Assembly (NCBI GenBank): GCA_034433795.1
Contig: DAOUAE010000093.1
Location: 1-34,131, forward strand
Source of the DNA: DAOUAE01 sp034433795
GTDB lineage: Bacteria > Chloroflexota > UBA6077 > FW602-bin22 > DAOUAE01
Direction: 5' to 3'
DNA: 34,131 nt
Below the pieces are notes generated by a model. It was given only the letters and a program-made list of their open reading frames with translations. It did not search any database and was not told the DNA's origin. Both the position numbers and the translations under genes were made by a program. Shown here one piece after another: positions 25,035 through 32,313 of the stretch (its first letter is position 1; each line of letters opens with the position of its first letter).

Positions 25035-26210
25035 GTGGCCTCGCCGGCGGCCGACCCCCTGGCGCTCGACGCTCTCAGCAGTCAGATTTTTTTGCTGAGC
25101 CTGGTCCTGACCGCGCTGCTTCTCCCGGCAGCCCTGGCCAGCCGCTCGCCGTTTCACCATCTGGCCTGCCTGCTGGCCTTCCTGGCGGCCACCCTGGCGA
25201 CGGTGAGCGTCACCCTCCTGCCGCTTCTGTTCATCGCCTGGGAGACAACCGCCCTCTTCCTCTGGGGGCTGCGGCGTCTGGCCGAGGACGACGATCACCC
25301 TCCCTACACCCCCATGAGCGCGGCCGGCTCGTTCCTCTTTCTTCTGGCCCTGACCGGCCGGGCCATCGAAGGGCAGACGCTGCAGATCGTCCCCCTGGCC
25401 GCCGACCGGGCCGTTCTTCTGGCCCTGGGCGTCCTGCTGGGCGGGACGCTCAAGATCCTGAGTCTGCTCGCGGAGACGATCCCCGGTCCGCGGCACGGAC
25501 CGGATGTGGGACGGGCGCTGGCGGCCAGCGGCGGCGGTCTGGTGCTGCTGCTTTACCCCTCTCTTCGATTGAACATTCTGGGACTGGCCTCCCGCGAGGA
25601 CCGGGAGCGCCTCCTGCTCCTCACCCTGGCGCTGGCCATCGGCCTGGCCGGGCTGGCGCTGGTTCGGGCGACGCCGCGGGCCTGCCTGACCGCGCTCACC
25701 ATCGGGCAGCTGGTCGCCCTGACCGCCGCCGGCAGCCTGGAGGCCGTCGCCCGGCCGGAGACCACGATCTGGCTGGTGACCTGGAGCGGCGCCAGCGCCG
25801 GGGGCTTTCTGACCCTGGGGCTGGCTGTGCCGATGGTCGGGCCGTCTGAGAGCGCCCCTCTGCGCGGCCTGGCGCTCCGGGCGCCCGGGCTGGGGATCGT
25901 CTGGGGCATCCTGGGGCTGGCCCTGGTGGGGCTGCCGCCGGCCAGCGGCCTGGCGGTCTGGGTCGTGGGCCGCGGGTCGGACCTGCCATGGCCCGGGGCC
26001 TGGGCCGCCGTGCTGGCGCTCGAGGGTCTGGGGATCGCGCGGCTGAGCTGGCCGCTTTTTCAGGGTGGGCTCCGGCCTCCGCAGCGGTCGGTGGCGCTCC
26101 CCGATTACCTGGGTCTGGTGGGACCGGTCGGCCTGGTGCTGGCGCTGGGGCTGGCCGGCCAGCGGATCGCCGGCTGGCTTCTGGTTGTCGGTCAATCTGG
26201 CCGGTTCTGA
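25035..26210 (+). CDS. Polytopic membrane protein, divergent NuoN/MnhD-like proton-pump-subunit relative
   Basis: This 391-residue protein consists almost entirely of hydrophobic helices (about ten to twelve). Two features recall the antiporter-like subunits of complex I and Mrp: the helix LTALTIGQLVALTAAGS in the middle, in the position of the usual AYSSISQ helix, and VGLPPASGLAVW near residue 298, corresponding to the GLPPTAGF block. The conserved Lys/Glu/His pattern of true pump subunits is weak, so activity is doubtful. It starts with a GTG at 25035 with no clear ribosome site and a hairpin just upstream. No other complex I genes are present. Call made with reserve. Confidence 0.55.
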   Translation: MASPAADPLALDALSSQIFLLSLVLTALLLPAALASRSPFHHLACLLAFLAATLATVSVTLLPLLFIAWETTALFLWGLRRLAEDDDHPPYTPMSAAGSFLFLLALTGRAIEGQTLQIVPLAADRAVLLALGVLLGGTLKILSLLAETIPGPRHGPDVGRALAASGGGLVLLLYPSLRLNILGLASREDRERLLLLTLALAIGLAGLALVRATPRACLTALTIGQLVALTAAGSLEAVARPETTIWLVTWSGASAGGFLTLGLAVPMVGPSESAPLRGLALRAPGLGIVWGILGLALVGLPPASGLAVWVVGRGSDLPWPGAWAAVLALEGLGIARLSWPLFQGGLRPPQRSVALPDYLGLVGPVGLVLALGLAGQRIAGWLLVVGQSGRF

Positions 26211-26256
26211 GACAGTCGGTCGTTCAGAGCGACGGCGCTCACCGAATCGTCTCCGG

Positions 26257-27162
26257 TCAGCCCTTCAGACCGGTCAGGGTGATGCCCTGAATAAAGGTCC
26301 GCTGGGCGAAGAAGAAGAGCAGGATAATGGGGACGGTCACGATGACCGACATCGCCATCATGAGTCCCCATTCGGTGTCGTACTCCATACGGAATTTCTG
26401 CAGCCCAAGCGAGATCGTATAGACCTCTTCTTTATTCAGGTACAGCAATGGTCCGAGGAAGTCGCGGTAGGCGGCCATGAACTCGAAGAGCGCCACGGTC
26501 GCCAGGGCCGGTTTAGCCAGTGGCAGGATGATCTGGGTGAAGATCTGGAACTCGCCAGCGCCATCGATCCGGGCGGCATCAGAGAGTTCGGTGGGAATAG
26601 TCAGAAAGAACTGACGGAGCAGGAAGATATAGAAGGGGGCGCCGAAGAAATGGGGGACGATCAGCGGCCACCAGGTGCCGACCCAGCCGAGCGTTCGGAA
26701 GACCAGGAAGAGGGGAATGAGGGTGGCGATAAAAGGCAGAAAGATCGTCGAGAGGGTGACAGCGAAAAGGAGGTCACGGCCCGGCCAGCGCAGGCGGGCG
26801 AAGCCGTAGGCGACCAGTGGATTGGAGAGCAGGGCCCCGATAGTGGAGAGAGTGGCGATGATCAGAGTGTTACGGATGAAGATGGTAAAAGGCGGCTTGG
26901 TGAAGGTGAAGCTATTCGGGTAGTTCTCCCAGACCAGGCGGTCCCAGGTTGAGGGGTCCTGGAAGGGGACGAGGAGCGGCGGGATCCGGAACATCGCATA
27001 GTTGGGCTTGAGCGAGGTCGCCACCATCCACCAGAACGGCAAAAGGAAGGTGATCCCCAAACCCAGGAGCAACACGTGGAGTCCCAACCGACCGATCTGT
27101 TCCACCACCGGCCGGGAGAGCCAGCGGGCAGCCAGCGTCTGCCGGAGCGTTCCGACCTGCAT
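26257..27162 (-). CDS. ABC sugar importer permease, MalG/UgpE type
   Basis: This 301-residue membrane subunit belongs to the third importer of the window. The EAA loop is at about residues 194-216 (SDAARIDGAGEF, then IILPLAKP), and the C-terminus RTFIQGITLTGLKG is the usual MalG-type ending. AGGGGGCGG lies a few bases before the ATG. It follows the MalF-type gene after ten bases and is convergent with the NuoN-like gene, 46 bases from its stop. Unlike the first importer, its GC matches the region. Confidence 0.92.
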   Translation of the reverse strand: MQVGTLRQTLAARWLSRPVVEQIGRLGLHVLLLGLGITFLLPFWWMVATSLKPNYAMFRIPPLLVPFQDPSTWDRLVWENYPNSFTFTKPPFTIFIRNTLIIATLSTIGALLSNPLVAYGFARLRWPGRDLLFAVTLSTIFLPFIATLIPLFLVFRTLGWVGTWWPLIVPHFFGAPFYIFLLRQFFLTIPTELSDAARIDGAGEFQIFTQIILPLAKPALATVALFEFMAAYRDFLGPLLYLNKEEVYTISLGLQKFRMEYDTEWGLMMAMSVIVTVPIILLFFFAQRTFIQGITLTGLKG

Positions 27163-27172
27163 CCTCCGCCCC

Positions 27173-28123
27173 CTATCGCCGTTCCTCGGCTCCGCCGTAG
27201 TAGACCCAGCGGGCCGACGATTTGAAAAGAAGGTAGGTAAAGAGGCTGATCGCGATGAAGAGCATCCAGGCCATGGCCGTGCCCAGTCCCATGTTGAACT
27301 CCTGGAAGCCCTTACGGTAGAGGACCATGGAGTAGAAGAGGAGGGACTGGGCAGGTTGACCGGTTCCCCCGGTGATCACCCAGGGTTGGGAGAAGATCTG
27401 CATCGCGCCGATGAGGCTGGTGATCAACTGAAAGAAGATGGCCGGGGTAATCATCGGGATAGTGATGTGCAGAGTCCGGCGAAGCCAGTTGGCGCCGTCC
27501 ACCGCCGCTGCATCCAGCAGCTCCTGCGGCACATCCTGCAGCGCGGCCAGATAGATCACAATGGGGTGGCCGATGAGCCACAGGTGCATCAGGACCAGCG
27601 TCGGCTTGGCCCAGACCTCGCTGGCCAGCCAGCCCGGTCCGACAATGTCCAGCCCGACCAGTTTGGCCAGCCCTTCGATAATAGTGTTGACCAGCCCATA
27701 CTGGGGGTTGAACATCTGCAGCCAGACGATGGAGAGCGCCACATCCGGGACCAGAACTGGCAGGAAATAGATGGTGCGGTAGATCGGTTGACCGCGCAGG
27801 CGGACGTTCAAAGCAATCGCAACCGTGAGAGCGGCGATGATACCGGTGGGGACCGCCATCAGGGTGTAGACAAGCGTATTGGAGACGCCGGTCCAGAAGT
27901 CCAGGTCTTTGGTCAGCATCCACCAGTAGTTCTCCAGACCGACGAAGCGCATCTGGCCCAGGCCCCGGAACTCGTGGAGGGAGTACCAGAACGAGGCCGC
28001 GATCGGATAGGCCCGGAAGGCCAGAAGACCCACCAGCCAGGGGCTGACAAAGGCCAGACCGAGCCCCAGCTGACGCAGCCAGAGAGGTCCTCGCCGGTGC
28101 GGTGCCGGGGTCACAGCCGCCAT
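27173..28123 (-). CDS. ABC sugar importer permease, MalF/UgpA type
   Basis: This 316-residue membrane subunit has six helices after a basic N-terminus (about residues 1-18). The EAA loop is at about residues 203-225 (LDAAAVDGANWL, then ITIPMITP). GQPIYRTIYFLPVLVPDVA before it is typical of MalF-type sugar permeases. GGGAG precedes the ATG at 28123. It lies 57 bases after the lipoprotein gene, with which it should be co-transcribed. Confidence 0.92.
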   Translation of the reverse strand: MAAVTPAPHRRGPLWLRQLGLGLAFVSPWLVGLLAFRAYPIAASFWYSLHEFRGLGQMRFVGLENYWWMLTKDLDFWTGVSNTLVYTLMAVPTGIIAALTVAIALNVRLRGQPIYRTIYFLPVLVPDVALSIVWLQMFNPQYGLVNTIIEGLAKLVGLDIVGPGWLASEVWAKPTLVLMHLWLIGHPIVIYLAALQDVPQELLDAAAVDGANWLRRTLHITIPMITPAIFFQLITSLIGAMQIFSQPWVITGGTGQPAQSLLFYSMVLYRKGFQEFNMGLGTAMAWMLFIAISLFTYLLFKSSARWVYYGGAEERR

Positions 28124-28180
28124 GGTGCCTCTCCCGGCCGGCGCCAGGGGAAAGCGCCCGGGCGCCGGCTTGTCCTTTGA

Positions 28181-29611
28181 CTACTGGTACTTGGCCAGTT
28201 CGCGGTTAACGACCTCATCCACCTGTTTCAGCAGCGCCGCCGGCTCGCCCTTGAAGTGGATGGCCAGGTCGCGGGCTTTGCTGAGTTCGCTCCAGGCCTC
28301 CTGGCCAGCCGGAATATTGGGGCGGAAGCGGGCGTTGCTGCGCAGCGGCCAGAACTTGATCCAGCGCGGGTCGAACTTCTCTTTGTTCTTCTCCAGCTCG
28401 TCGTAGGCGGGCAGGTAGACCGGAATGTGCGTCGTCTCGATGGCGTAGATATGGGCGACGTCGGTGCCCAGGAACTTGGCCAGCGCCCAGCCGGGCTCCT
28501 TCTGCTTGGCGCCTTTGGGCAGGACCGTCGACCAGCCGCCGCCCCAGGTCACCGGATAGGGAGCGTTATCGGGCCCCTGCGGGTAGGGCACCACGTCCCA
28601 GATGTCCTTCTCCTCGGGTTTGCGGTACTTCAGGTTGTTGGCCACCATCCAGTCGCCGTCGGAGACGAACGTCACCAGGCCGGCGATGAAGGGGTCGTTC
28701 TCATTGGGACCGAAGGCCTGGGCAAACGAATCGATGGCGTCGATCTGGTACTTTTTGGCGTAGGAGACCATCCATTCCAGGGCCTTGACGATGCGCGGAT
28801 GCGAGGCGGTGAACTTATTGGCCTGCCGGTCGTAGAACTCACCGCCGAAGACCCAGCCCCAGGTGTAAATATGTCCCTGCTTGAACCAGGGGATGAAGCC
28901 CAGACGGGTATACTTGGCCCCCTCCTTCTTGGTGCACTTCTCCGCCATCATGTCGAGCTCTTCGATGGTGCGCGGGGGCTTATTGGGGTCCAGGCCGGCC
29001 TCTTCCATGTGCTTTTTGTTGTAGTAGAGGGCGCGCAGGTCGGTATCGAAGGGGACGGCGTAGACCTTGCCCTTCCAGGTGGCCTCCAGCCAGCCCTCTT
29101 TGATGAATTTATCCTCGGTGACCCCGTCGCGTTTGGCGTAATCAGTCAGTTCCTCCAGGAAGCCACGGGCGGCCCACGAGGTCACCAGGAACCGGTCGAA
29201 GCGGGCCGCATCCGGCGGGTTTCCGCCTGTCACCGCCGCCAGCAGTTTATCCGACAACTGCGTGCCGGCCTGGGTGGGCACATAGACCGGGTTCACCTTG
29301 TACTGGGGGAACTTCTCCTCAAACATCTGGATCTGCTTCATGTGCACATCCAGGCTGAGGCCGACCCCCATGTTATGCCAGTACTCGATGAGCGTCTGCC
29401 CCGGCTTGACCTCCACCTTGACGGGCGTCGGCGGGATCGCCTCGACCCCTTTGGTCTTGGGGGTGGGAGCGGCCTCCGCCGGCTTGGGCGTCTGCTGAGC
29501 GGCCGAGGGCTGCTGCCCAGGAGCGCAGGCCGCCAGAAGCCCACCGTACAGACCCACCGCGACCGTGCCCACCAGCGTTCGAACAAACTGGCGCCGCGAG
29601 ATACCTGCCAT
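28181..29611 (-). CDS. ABC sugar importer substrate-binding lipoprotein
   Basis: This 476-residue extracellular binding protein begins at ATG 29611 behind GGGGGGAGGG. The first 29 residues form a twin-arginine signal (SRRQFVRTLVG) and the lipobox LAAC with Cys29. A Pro/Ala/Lys linker runs to about residue 65. The mature domain has TLIEYWHNMG near 74 and then the family 1 pattern QIQMFEEKFPQYKVNPVY. GHIYTWGWVFGGEFYD and WGGGWSTVLPKGAKQKEPGW are typical of sugar-binding members. It is the first gene of the third importer and has its own very good promoter and an overlapping inverted repeat, so uptake is probably repressed without substrate. Confidence 0.92.
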   Translation of the reverse strand: MAGISRRQFVRTLVGTVAVGLYGGLLAACAPGQQPSAAQQTPKPAEAAPTPKTKGVEAIPPTPVKVEVKPGQTLIEYWHNMGVGLSLDVHMKQIQMFEEKFPQYKVNPVYVPTQAGTQLSDKLLAAVTGGNPPDAARFDRFLVTSWAARGFLEELTDYAKRDGVTEDKFIKEGWLEATWKGKVYAVPFDTDLRALYYNKKHMEEAGLDPNKPPRTIEELDMMAEKCTKKEGAKYTRLGFIPWFKQGHIYTWGWVFGGEFYDRQANKFTASHPRIVKALEWMVSYAKKYQIDAIDSFAQAFGPNENDPFIAGLVTFVSDGDWMVANNLKYRKPEEKDIWDVVPYPQGPDNAPYPVTWGGGWSTVLPKGAKQKEPGWALAKFLGTDVAHIYAIETTHIPVYLPAYDELEKNKEKFDPRWIKFWPLRSNARFRPNIPAGQEAWSELSKARDLAIHFKGEPAALLKQVDEVVNRELAKYQ

Positions 29612-29632
29612 CTGTGCCCTCCCCCCTCTGCC

Positions 29633-29651
29633 GATGCTTTTGCCAAGCATC
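29633..29651. promoter_or_regulatory. 19-bp inverted-repeat operator overlapping the importer promoter
   Basis: GATGCTT (29633-29639) and AAGCATC (29645-29651) are perfect inverted repeats around TTGCC. On the minus strand the repeat covers half of the -10 box and the predicted start point (about 29642). A repressor bound here would block initiation, so a sugar-responsive regulator is inferred. No regulator gene is seen in the window. It could also form a small hairpin at the very 5' end of the mRNA. Confidence 0.55.
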
Positions 29652-29677
29652 ATAGGCCCACCTCGCCAACGTGTCAA
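29649..29677 (-). promoter_or_regulatory. Near-consensus sigma-70 promoter of the third importer
   Basis: On the minus strand TTGACA (29677-29672) is followed after exactly 17 bases by TATGAT (29654-29649). The predicted start is near 29642, leaving a leader of about 30 bases before the ATG at 29611 that includes the GGGGGGAGGG ribosome site. It has one mismatch to consensus in 12 positions. Confidence 0.8.
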
Positions 29678-29767
29678 TAGGGGCTGGTCCGGCCGGCGGC
29701 CCCGGGCCGCCGGGTGGGCCGGGACCAGGGGAGCGGTCCCACCATCTGGTGCGGCTTTTTGAGCCCC

Positions 29768-29797
29768 TTGACAAGGTGGGGGGCTCTTCGGTATTAA
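29768..29797 (+). promoter_or_regulatory. Promoter of the tRNA-Gly gene
   Basis: TTGACA (29768-29773) and TATTAA (29792-29797) are separated by 18 bases, and the start would fall within a few bases of the tRNA 5' end at 29808. GAGCCCC/GGGGCTC (29761-29767, 29780-29786) flank the -35 box as an inverted repeat. Confidence 0.65.
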
Positions 29798-29807
29798 ATA
29801 GAGTAGC

Positions 29808-29878
29808 GCGGGATTGATGTAGTGGCAGCATACGTGCTTCCCAAGCACGGCGCGGGGGTTCGAATCCCCTATCCCGCT
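29808..29878 (+). tRNA. tRNA-Gly, anticodon CCC
   Basis: A full cloverleaf can be folded by eye. The acceptor stem is GCGGGAT with ATCCCGC, then discriminator T. The D-arm is ATGT/GCAT around AGTGGCA. The anticodon stem is CGTGC/GCACG with loop TTCCCAA, giving anticodon CCC. The variable loop is GCGC. The T-arm is GGGGG/CCCCT with loop TTCGAAT (one G-T pair). CCA is not encoded in full (TCC follows the acceptor). It reads GGG codons, plentiful in this GC-rich genome. tRNA 3' ends are common integration sites, and accessory-looking DNA begins just after this one. Confidence 0.93.
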
Positions 29879-29886
29879 CCCGACCC

Positions 29887-29905
29887 GGCCCGGTGCGACC
29901 GGGCC
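29887..29905 (+). terminator. GC-rich hairpin after tRNA-Gly
   Basis: GGCCCGGT (29887-29894) and ACCGGGCC (29898-29905) form a perfect 8-bp stem with a 3-nt loop, nine bases after the tRNA. Only TT follows, so it is a probable but weak terminator or processing barrier. Confidence 0.5.
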
Positions 29906-29938
29906 TTGACCGCGGCCGCACCCGTGGGGGAGAATAGG

Positions 29939-29987
29939 GTTTACAGCCTACCTATGAGGATTTGAAAGAAATATGAGGATTTGAAAC
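29939..29987 (+). repeat. Solitary CRISPR-repeat-like sequence plus a 3'-half copy
   Basis: The 30 bases at 29939-29968 begin GTTTAC, have the core GCCTACCTATGAGG, and end GATTTGAAAG. This closely follows a repeat class known from thermophile type I/III arrays (GTTTnnAGCCTACCTATrAGGnATTGAAAC-like). Four bases after the TATGAGGATTTGAAA end, that same 15-base end recurs (29972-29986) followed by C, restoring the usual GAAAC ending. There are no spacers, no further units here and no cas genes in the window. It is therefore a relic or a solo repeat, not an array. Similarity was judged from memory. Confidence 0.5.
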
Positions 29988-30003
29988 CGTCCGTGTAACA
30001 GGA

Positions 30004-31533
30004 TCAGCCTCCGGCCGATCCGTTCCCCCACGGGCGATCTCTCCGGCGGAGGCAGAGACGCACCAGCGCCTGGGCGGTCGCCTCCGGCGGTGCGTCCAGG
30101 AGCTTCCCCGCGCAGCGGGCCGCCCACTCCAGCAGCCGCCCCTCCCGCGCCGGCAGCGCCTGCCAGACCGGTGTGCGGGTCGCCGCGGCGTCCCGAATGG
30201 CCCGGGCCGCCACCGCCGGCGAGACCCACACCGGCGGCACCGGTTCCCGCACCGCCTGAAGGACCCGCGCCACCGCCCGGCTCCAGCGGCCCTGGGCCAG
30301 CGCCACCCCCACACTCACCCAGGTCCGCACGTCCGGCGGCGGGGTTTTCCCCTCGGCCAGGAGGGCGATGGCCCGCTGCATCGCCCGCGTCCAGGGCCGG
30401 TCGGCCGCCCGGGCCGCCGCCCGTGCTTCCTCCTCCAGCGCCCGGCGCCGCGCCGGGTCCATCTGCGCCAGCAATCCCCAGACGCGGCCGCCATCCAGCA
30501 GCCCCAGCCGCACCGCCGGCTCACTCTCCGCCCGAAGCAGGTGCCACCAGCGCTCCGGGTCCATCAGCGCCGCCGGCGGCGGTGGCCCGGCGTCCTCCCT
30601 CTCCGTCCCCGGCGGGCCCCAGTGCGCCTCCAGCCACCGCCAGGCCCACAGCCGCGCCGCGGTCCAGGCCGGATCACCCTCGGCGTCGAGCAGCCGCGCC
30701 TGCACCTCCAGCAGGGCCTCCTCCGCAAACGGTGGCTCGTCGCCCACCCGGACCGGCGGGAAAAAGCGATCCAGGGCCAGCAGCATGGCCACCGCCGCCC
30801 GCGTCCCGGGGGGGAGATCGGAGAGACTCTGCGCCGCCGTCCACAGCGCCGGCAGCCCCGGATGCGTCCCCGGCGCGGTCACCGGGGACAACCCCAGCCG
30901 CCGGGCCGCCCGCCGCGCCAGCAGCGCCGGCGCCCCCCGAAATGTCTGCCCCGCCACCACCGGCCAGACCGCCCCCAGCCGCCGCCGCGCCTGCCGCCAC
31001 CACGCCGCCGGACTCCAGGCCCCGGCCGCCACCACGTCCAGGGGCGGCACCGCCGCCACCACCCCGGGCGGGGCCTCGTCCCCCAGCGGCGCCGCGCCCC
31101 CCCACACCACCAGCGCGTGAATCCGCTCTGGGGGAATCTCCTCCCCGAACATCCACGGTGCAAGCCGCCGCACGGCCTCCCGCCGCAGCGCCAGCGCCCG
31201 GTCCACCGCCGGCCGCCACACCGCCTGCCCGGAGGCCAGAAGCCCCGCCCAGCCGTCCGGCCCTCCGGTCACCAGCCCCGCCCAGCCTTTCACCTCCAGA
31301 ATCACCACCCCGGCCTGCGGGTCCAGCACCAGATGGTCGATCTCCACCCGCCGGCGTCCCCACCACAGGGTCACCCCGTGCAGCACGACCGCCTCCGGAT
31401 GCGGCGGCAGCGCCAGCCCCACCAGCACCTCGGCCAGCAACCCATGCAGGACGGTCCGCGACCGCAACACCGCCTCCGGCCCCTTCTGCCGCAGAATCTC
31501 CCGCCCCGGATGTCCGTAGACCACCGGTCTCAT
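30004..31533 (-). CDS. NERD-domain (nuclease-related) protein with a long uncharacterised C-terminal region
   Basis: This 509-residue protein starts at ATG 31533 with GGGGAGG upstream. Its first ~150 residues match the nuclease-related domain, a PD-(D/E)XK fold: Glu35 in AEVLVGL, then EIDHLVLDPQAGVVILEVKG at about 64-83, in which Asp66, Glu80 and Lys82 would form the active site. A WAGL/W-rich segment follows. The remaining ~350 residues are Ala/Arg/Trp-rich with no family I recognise; they contain helical blocks such as RRALEEEARAAARAADRPW. The ATG lies within the end of the upstream thioredoxin-like gene (ATGA overlap), so both are made together. DNA cleavage is a prediction from the motif only. 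Confidence 0.75.
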   Translation of the reverse strand: MRPVVYGHPGREILRQKGPEAVLRSRTVLHGLLAEVLVGLALPPHPEAVVLHGVTLWWGRRRVEIDHLVLDPQAGVVILEVKGWAGLVTGGPDGWAGLLASGQAVWRPAVDRALALRREAVRRLAPWMFGEEIPPERIHALVVWGGAAPLGDEAPPGVVAAVPPLDVVAAGAWSPAAWWRQARRRLGAVWPVVAGQTFRGAPALLARRAARRLGLSPVTAPGTHPGLPALWTAAQSLSDLPPGTRAAVAMLLALDRFFPPVRVGDEPPFAEEALLEVQARLLDAEGDPAWTAARLWAWRWLEAHWGPPGTEREDAGPPPPAALMDPERWWHLLRAESEPAVRLGLLDGGRVWGLLAQMDPARRRALEEEARAAARAADRPWTRAMQRAIALLAEGKTPPPDVRTWVSVGVALAQGRWSRAVARVLQAVREPVPPVWVSPAVAARAIRDAAATRTPVWQALPAREGRLLEWAARCAGKLLDAPPEATAQALVRLCLRRRDRPWGNGSAGG

Positions 31534-32006
31534 GGCGCCTCCCCGTCCAACACGGCCCGCACCCGCGCGGGGTCCATCGTCAGCGGGTTCTCGGCGTGCA
31601 GCCCCTGCGCGTCCCGCCAGAGGAGCATGGGCGTCGCTGAAACCGCCCGCGGCACGGCCGCCCGCTCCATGACCACGATGAAAGGAACATTCCCCCAGCC
31701 CGTGCGCCGCAGTTTCTCGGCGGTCGCCTGCGCCACCGCCTCAACCGTCTCCCCCGGCCGGGGCCAGATGCTGACCACCCGCACCGGTCCCCGCGGCGGA
31801 GGCGTCTCCTGCAAAAAATGCTCGCAATGCGGACACCAGTGGGCGATGACCACCACCGGCCCCTCCGAAACCCGCACGACGGCCGGCCCACCCGCCGCCG
31901 TCTGCCCGCGGAAGACCACCTCCGATGTCTGTTGCATCCGCACCACTAACCCTACCCCCAGGGCCAGCCCCACCAGCACGAGAAGAACGGACCACCGCGT
32001 CTGCAT
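31530..32006 (-). CDS. Membrane-anchored thioredoxin-fold protein with a CPHC active site
   Basis: This 158-residue protein starts at ATG 32006, seven bases after AGGAGGT; an ATG at 32024 has no such site. An N-terminal signal-anchor (about residues 7-22, LLVLVGLALGVGLVV) places the domain outside the membrane. VVVIAHWCPHCEHF at residues 51-64 holds the redox pair Cys58/Cys61 with the DsbA-type PH dipeptide. A TP at 125-126 (SATPMLLW) supplies the cis-proline loop. The fold is short but complete enough for a thiol-disulfide role. It overlaps the NERD gene by four bases, an unusual partnership. Cysteine-containing secreted protein 32314-34053 next door is a possible substrate. Confidence 0.78.
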   Translation of the reverse strand: MQTRWSVLLVLVGLALGVGLVVRMQQTSEVVFRGQTAAGGPAVVRVSEGPVVVIAHWCPHCEHFLQETPPPRGPVRVVSIWPRPGETVEAVAQATAEKLRRTGWGNVPFIVVMERAAVPRAVSATPMLLWRDAQGLHAENPLTMDPARVRAVLDGEAP

Positions 32007-32313
32007 CAGCACCACCTCCTCCATGTCCAGAGCCAACCGGTCGGCACGGCACCGGACGCCATCCCCTCCTACCCGGATCCTACGCCTGCACGGTGCCGGC
32101 GATCCCCCATCCCCTTGACAACACCCGGGGAGCGACGGCAAAAGAGGGGAAAAGAGAGCACACCCGGAGAGCGCATACCCACCAAAACCTGGCGCCCCCT
32201 ACAGAAGAAAACCAGAGGGTCACCGCCTACCCAGAGCGAAGACAAATCTCAACATTACGCTCCATATAAGGATTTGAAACGATGGTTCTGCGGCCGGTAA
32301 ACCGGCGAACAGG
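32007..32313. other. Intergenic stretch with a degenerate CRISPR-like repeat end, otherwise empty
   Basis: No gene is seen in these 307 bases. Near one edge TATAAGGATTTGAAAC (32265-32280) matches the end of the CRISPR-like sequence at 29953-29987 with a single change (TATGAGG to TATAAGG). A weaker ACCGCCTACCCAGAG (32222-32236) recalls the repeat's 5' core. TTGACA at 32115-32120 has no suitable -10 partner on the plus strand, and no promoter for the minus-strand thioredoxin-like gene could be fixed. Confidence 0.45.
32265..32280 (+). repeat. Third copy of the CRISPR-repeat-like 3' end
   Basis: These 16 bases differ by one substitution from 29972-29987, in the same orientation, 2.3 kb away. 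The preceding bases (CATTACGCTCCA) match the upstream half of the fuller copy only loosely. The two sites bracket exactly the NERD/thioredoxin-like gene pair. Confidence 0.45.

Noticed and set aside
24552..26195. A 547-codon minus-strand frame rich in Gln and Arg
   Set aside because: It is antisense to the four-cysteine and NuoN-like genes, with no domain and no ribosome site.
26237..26261. Hairpin between the convergent NuoN-like and permease genes as a terminator
   Set aside because: Stem has an internal G-G mismatch, overlaps the permease stop codon and has no T-run.
30090..31640. A long plus-strand frame rich in Pro and Ala
   Set aside because: It is antisense to the NERD gene, and its proline repeats are what antisense reading of Gly/Arg/Trp-rich codons gives.
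32115..32144. Plus-strand promoter from TTGACA at 32115
   Set aside because: No -10-like hexamer at 16-18 bases spacing and no plus-strand gene downstream.
29939..32280. A working CRISPR array
   Set aside because: Only one near-complete repeat and two partial copies are present, with no spacers of regular length, no leader recognised and no cas genes in the window.
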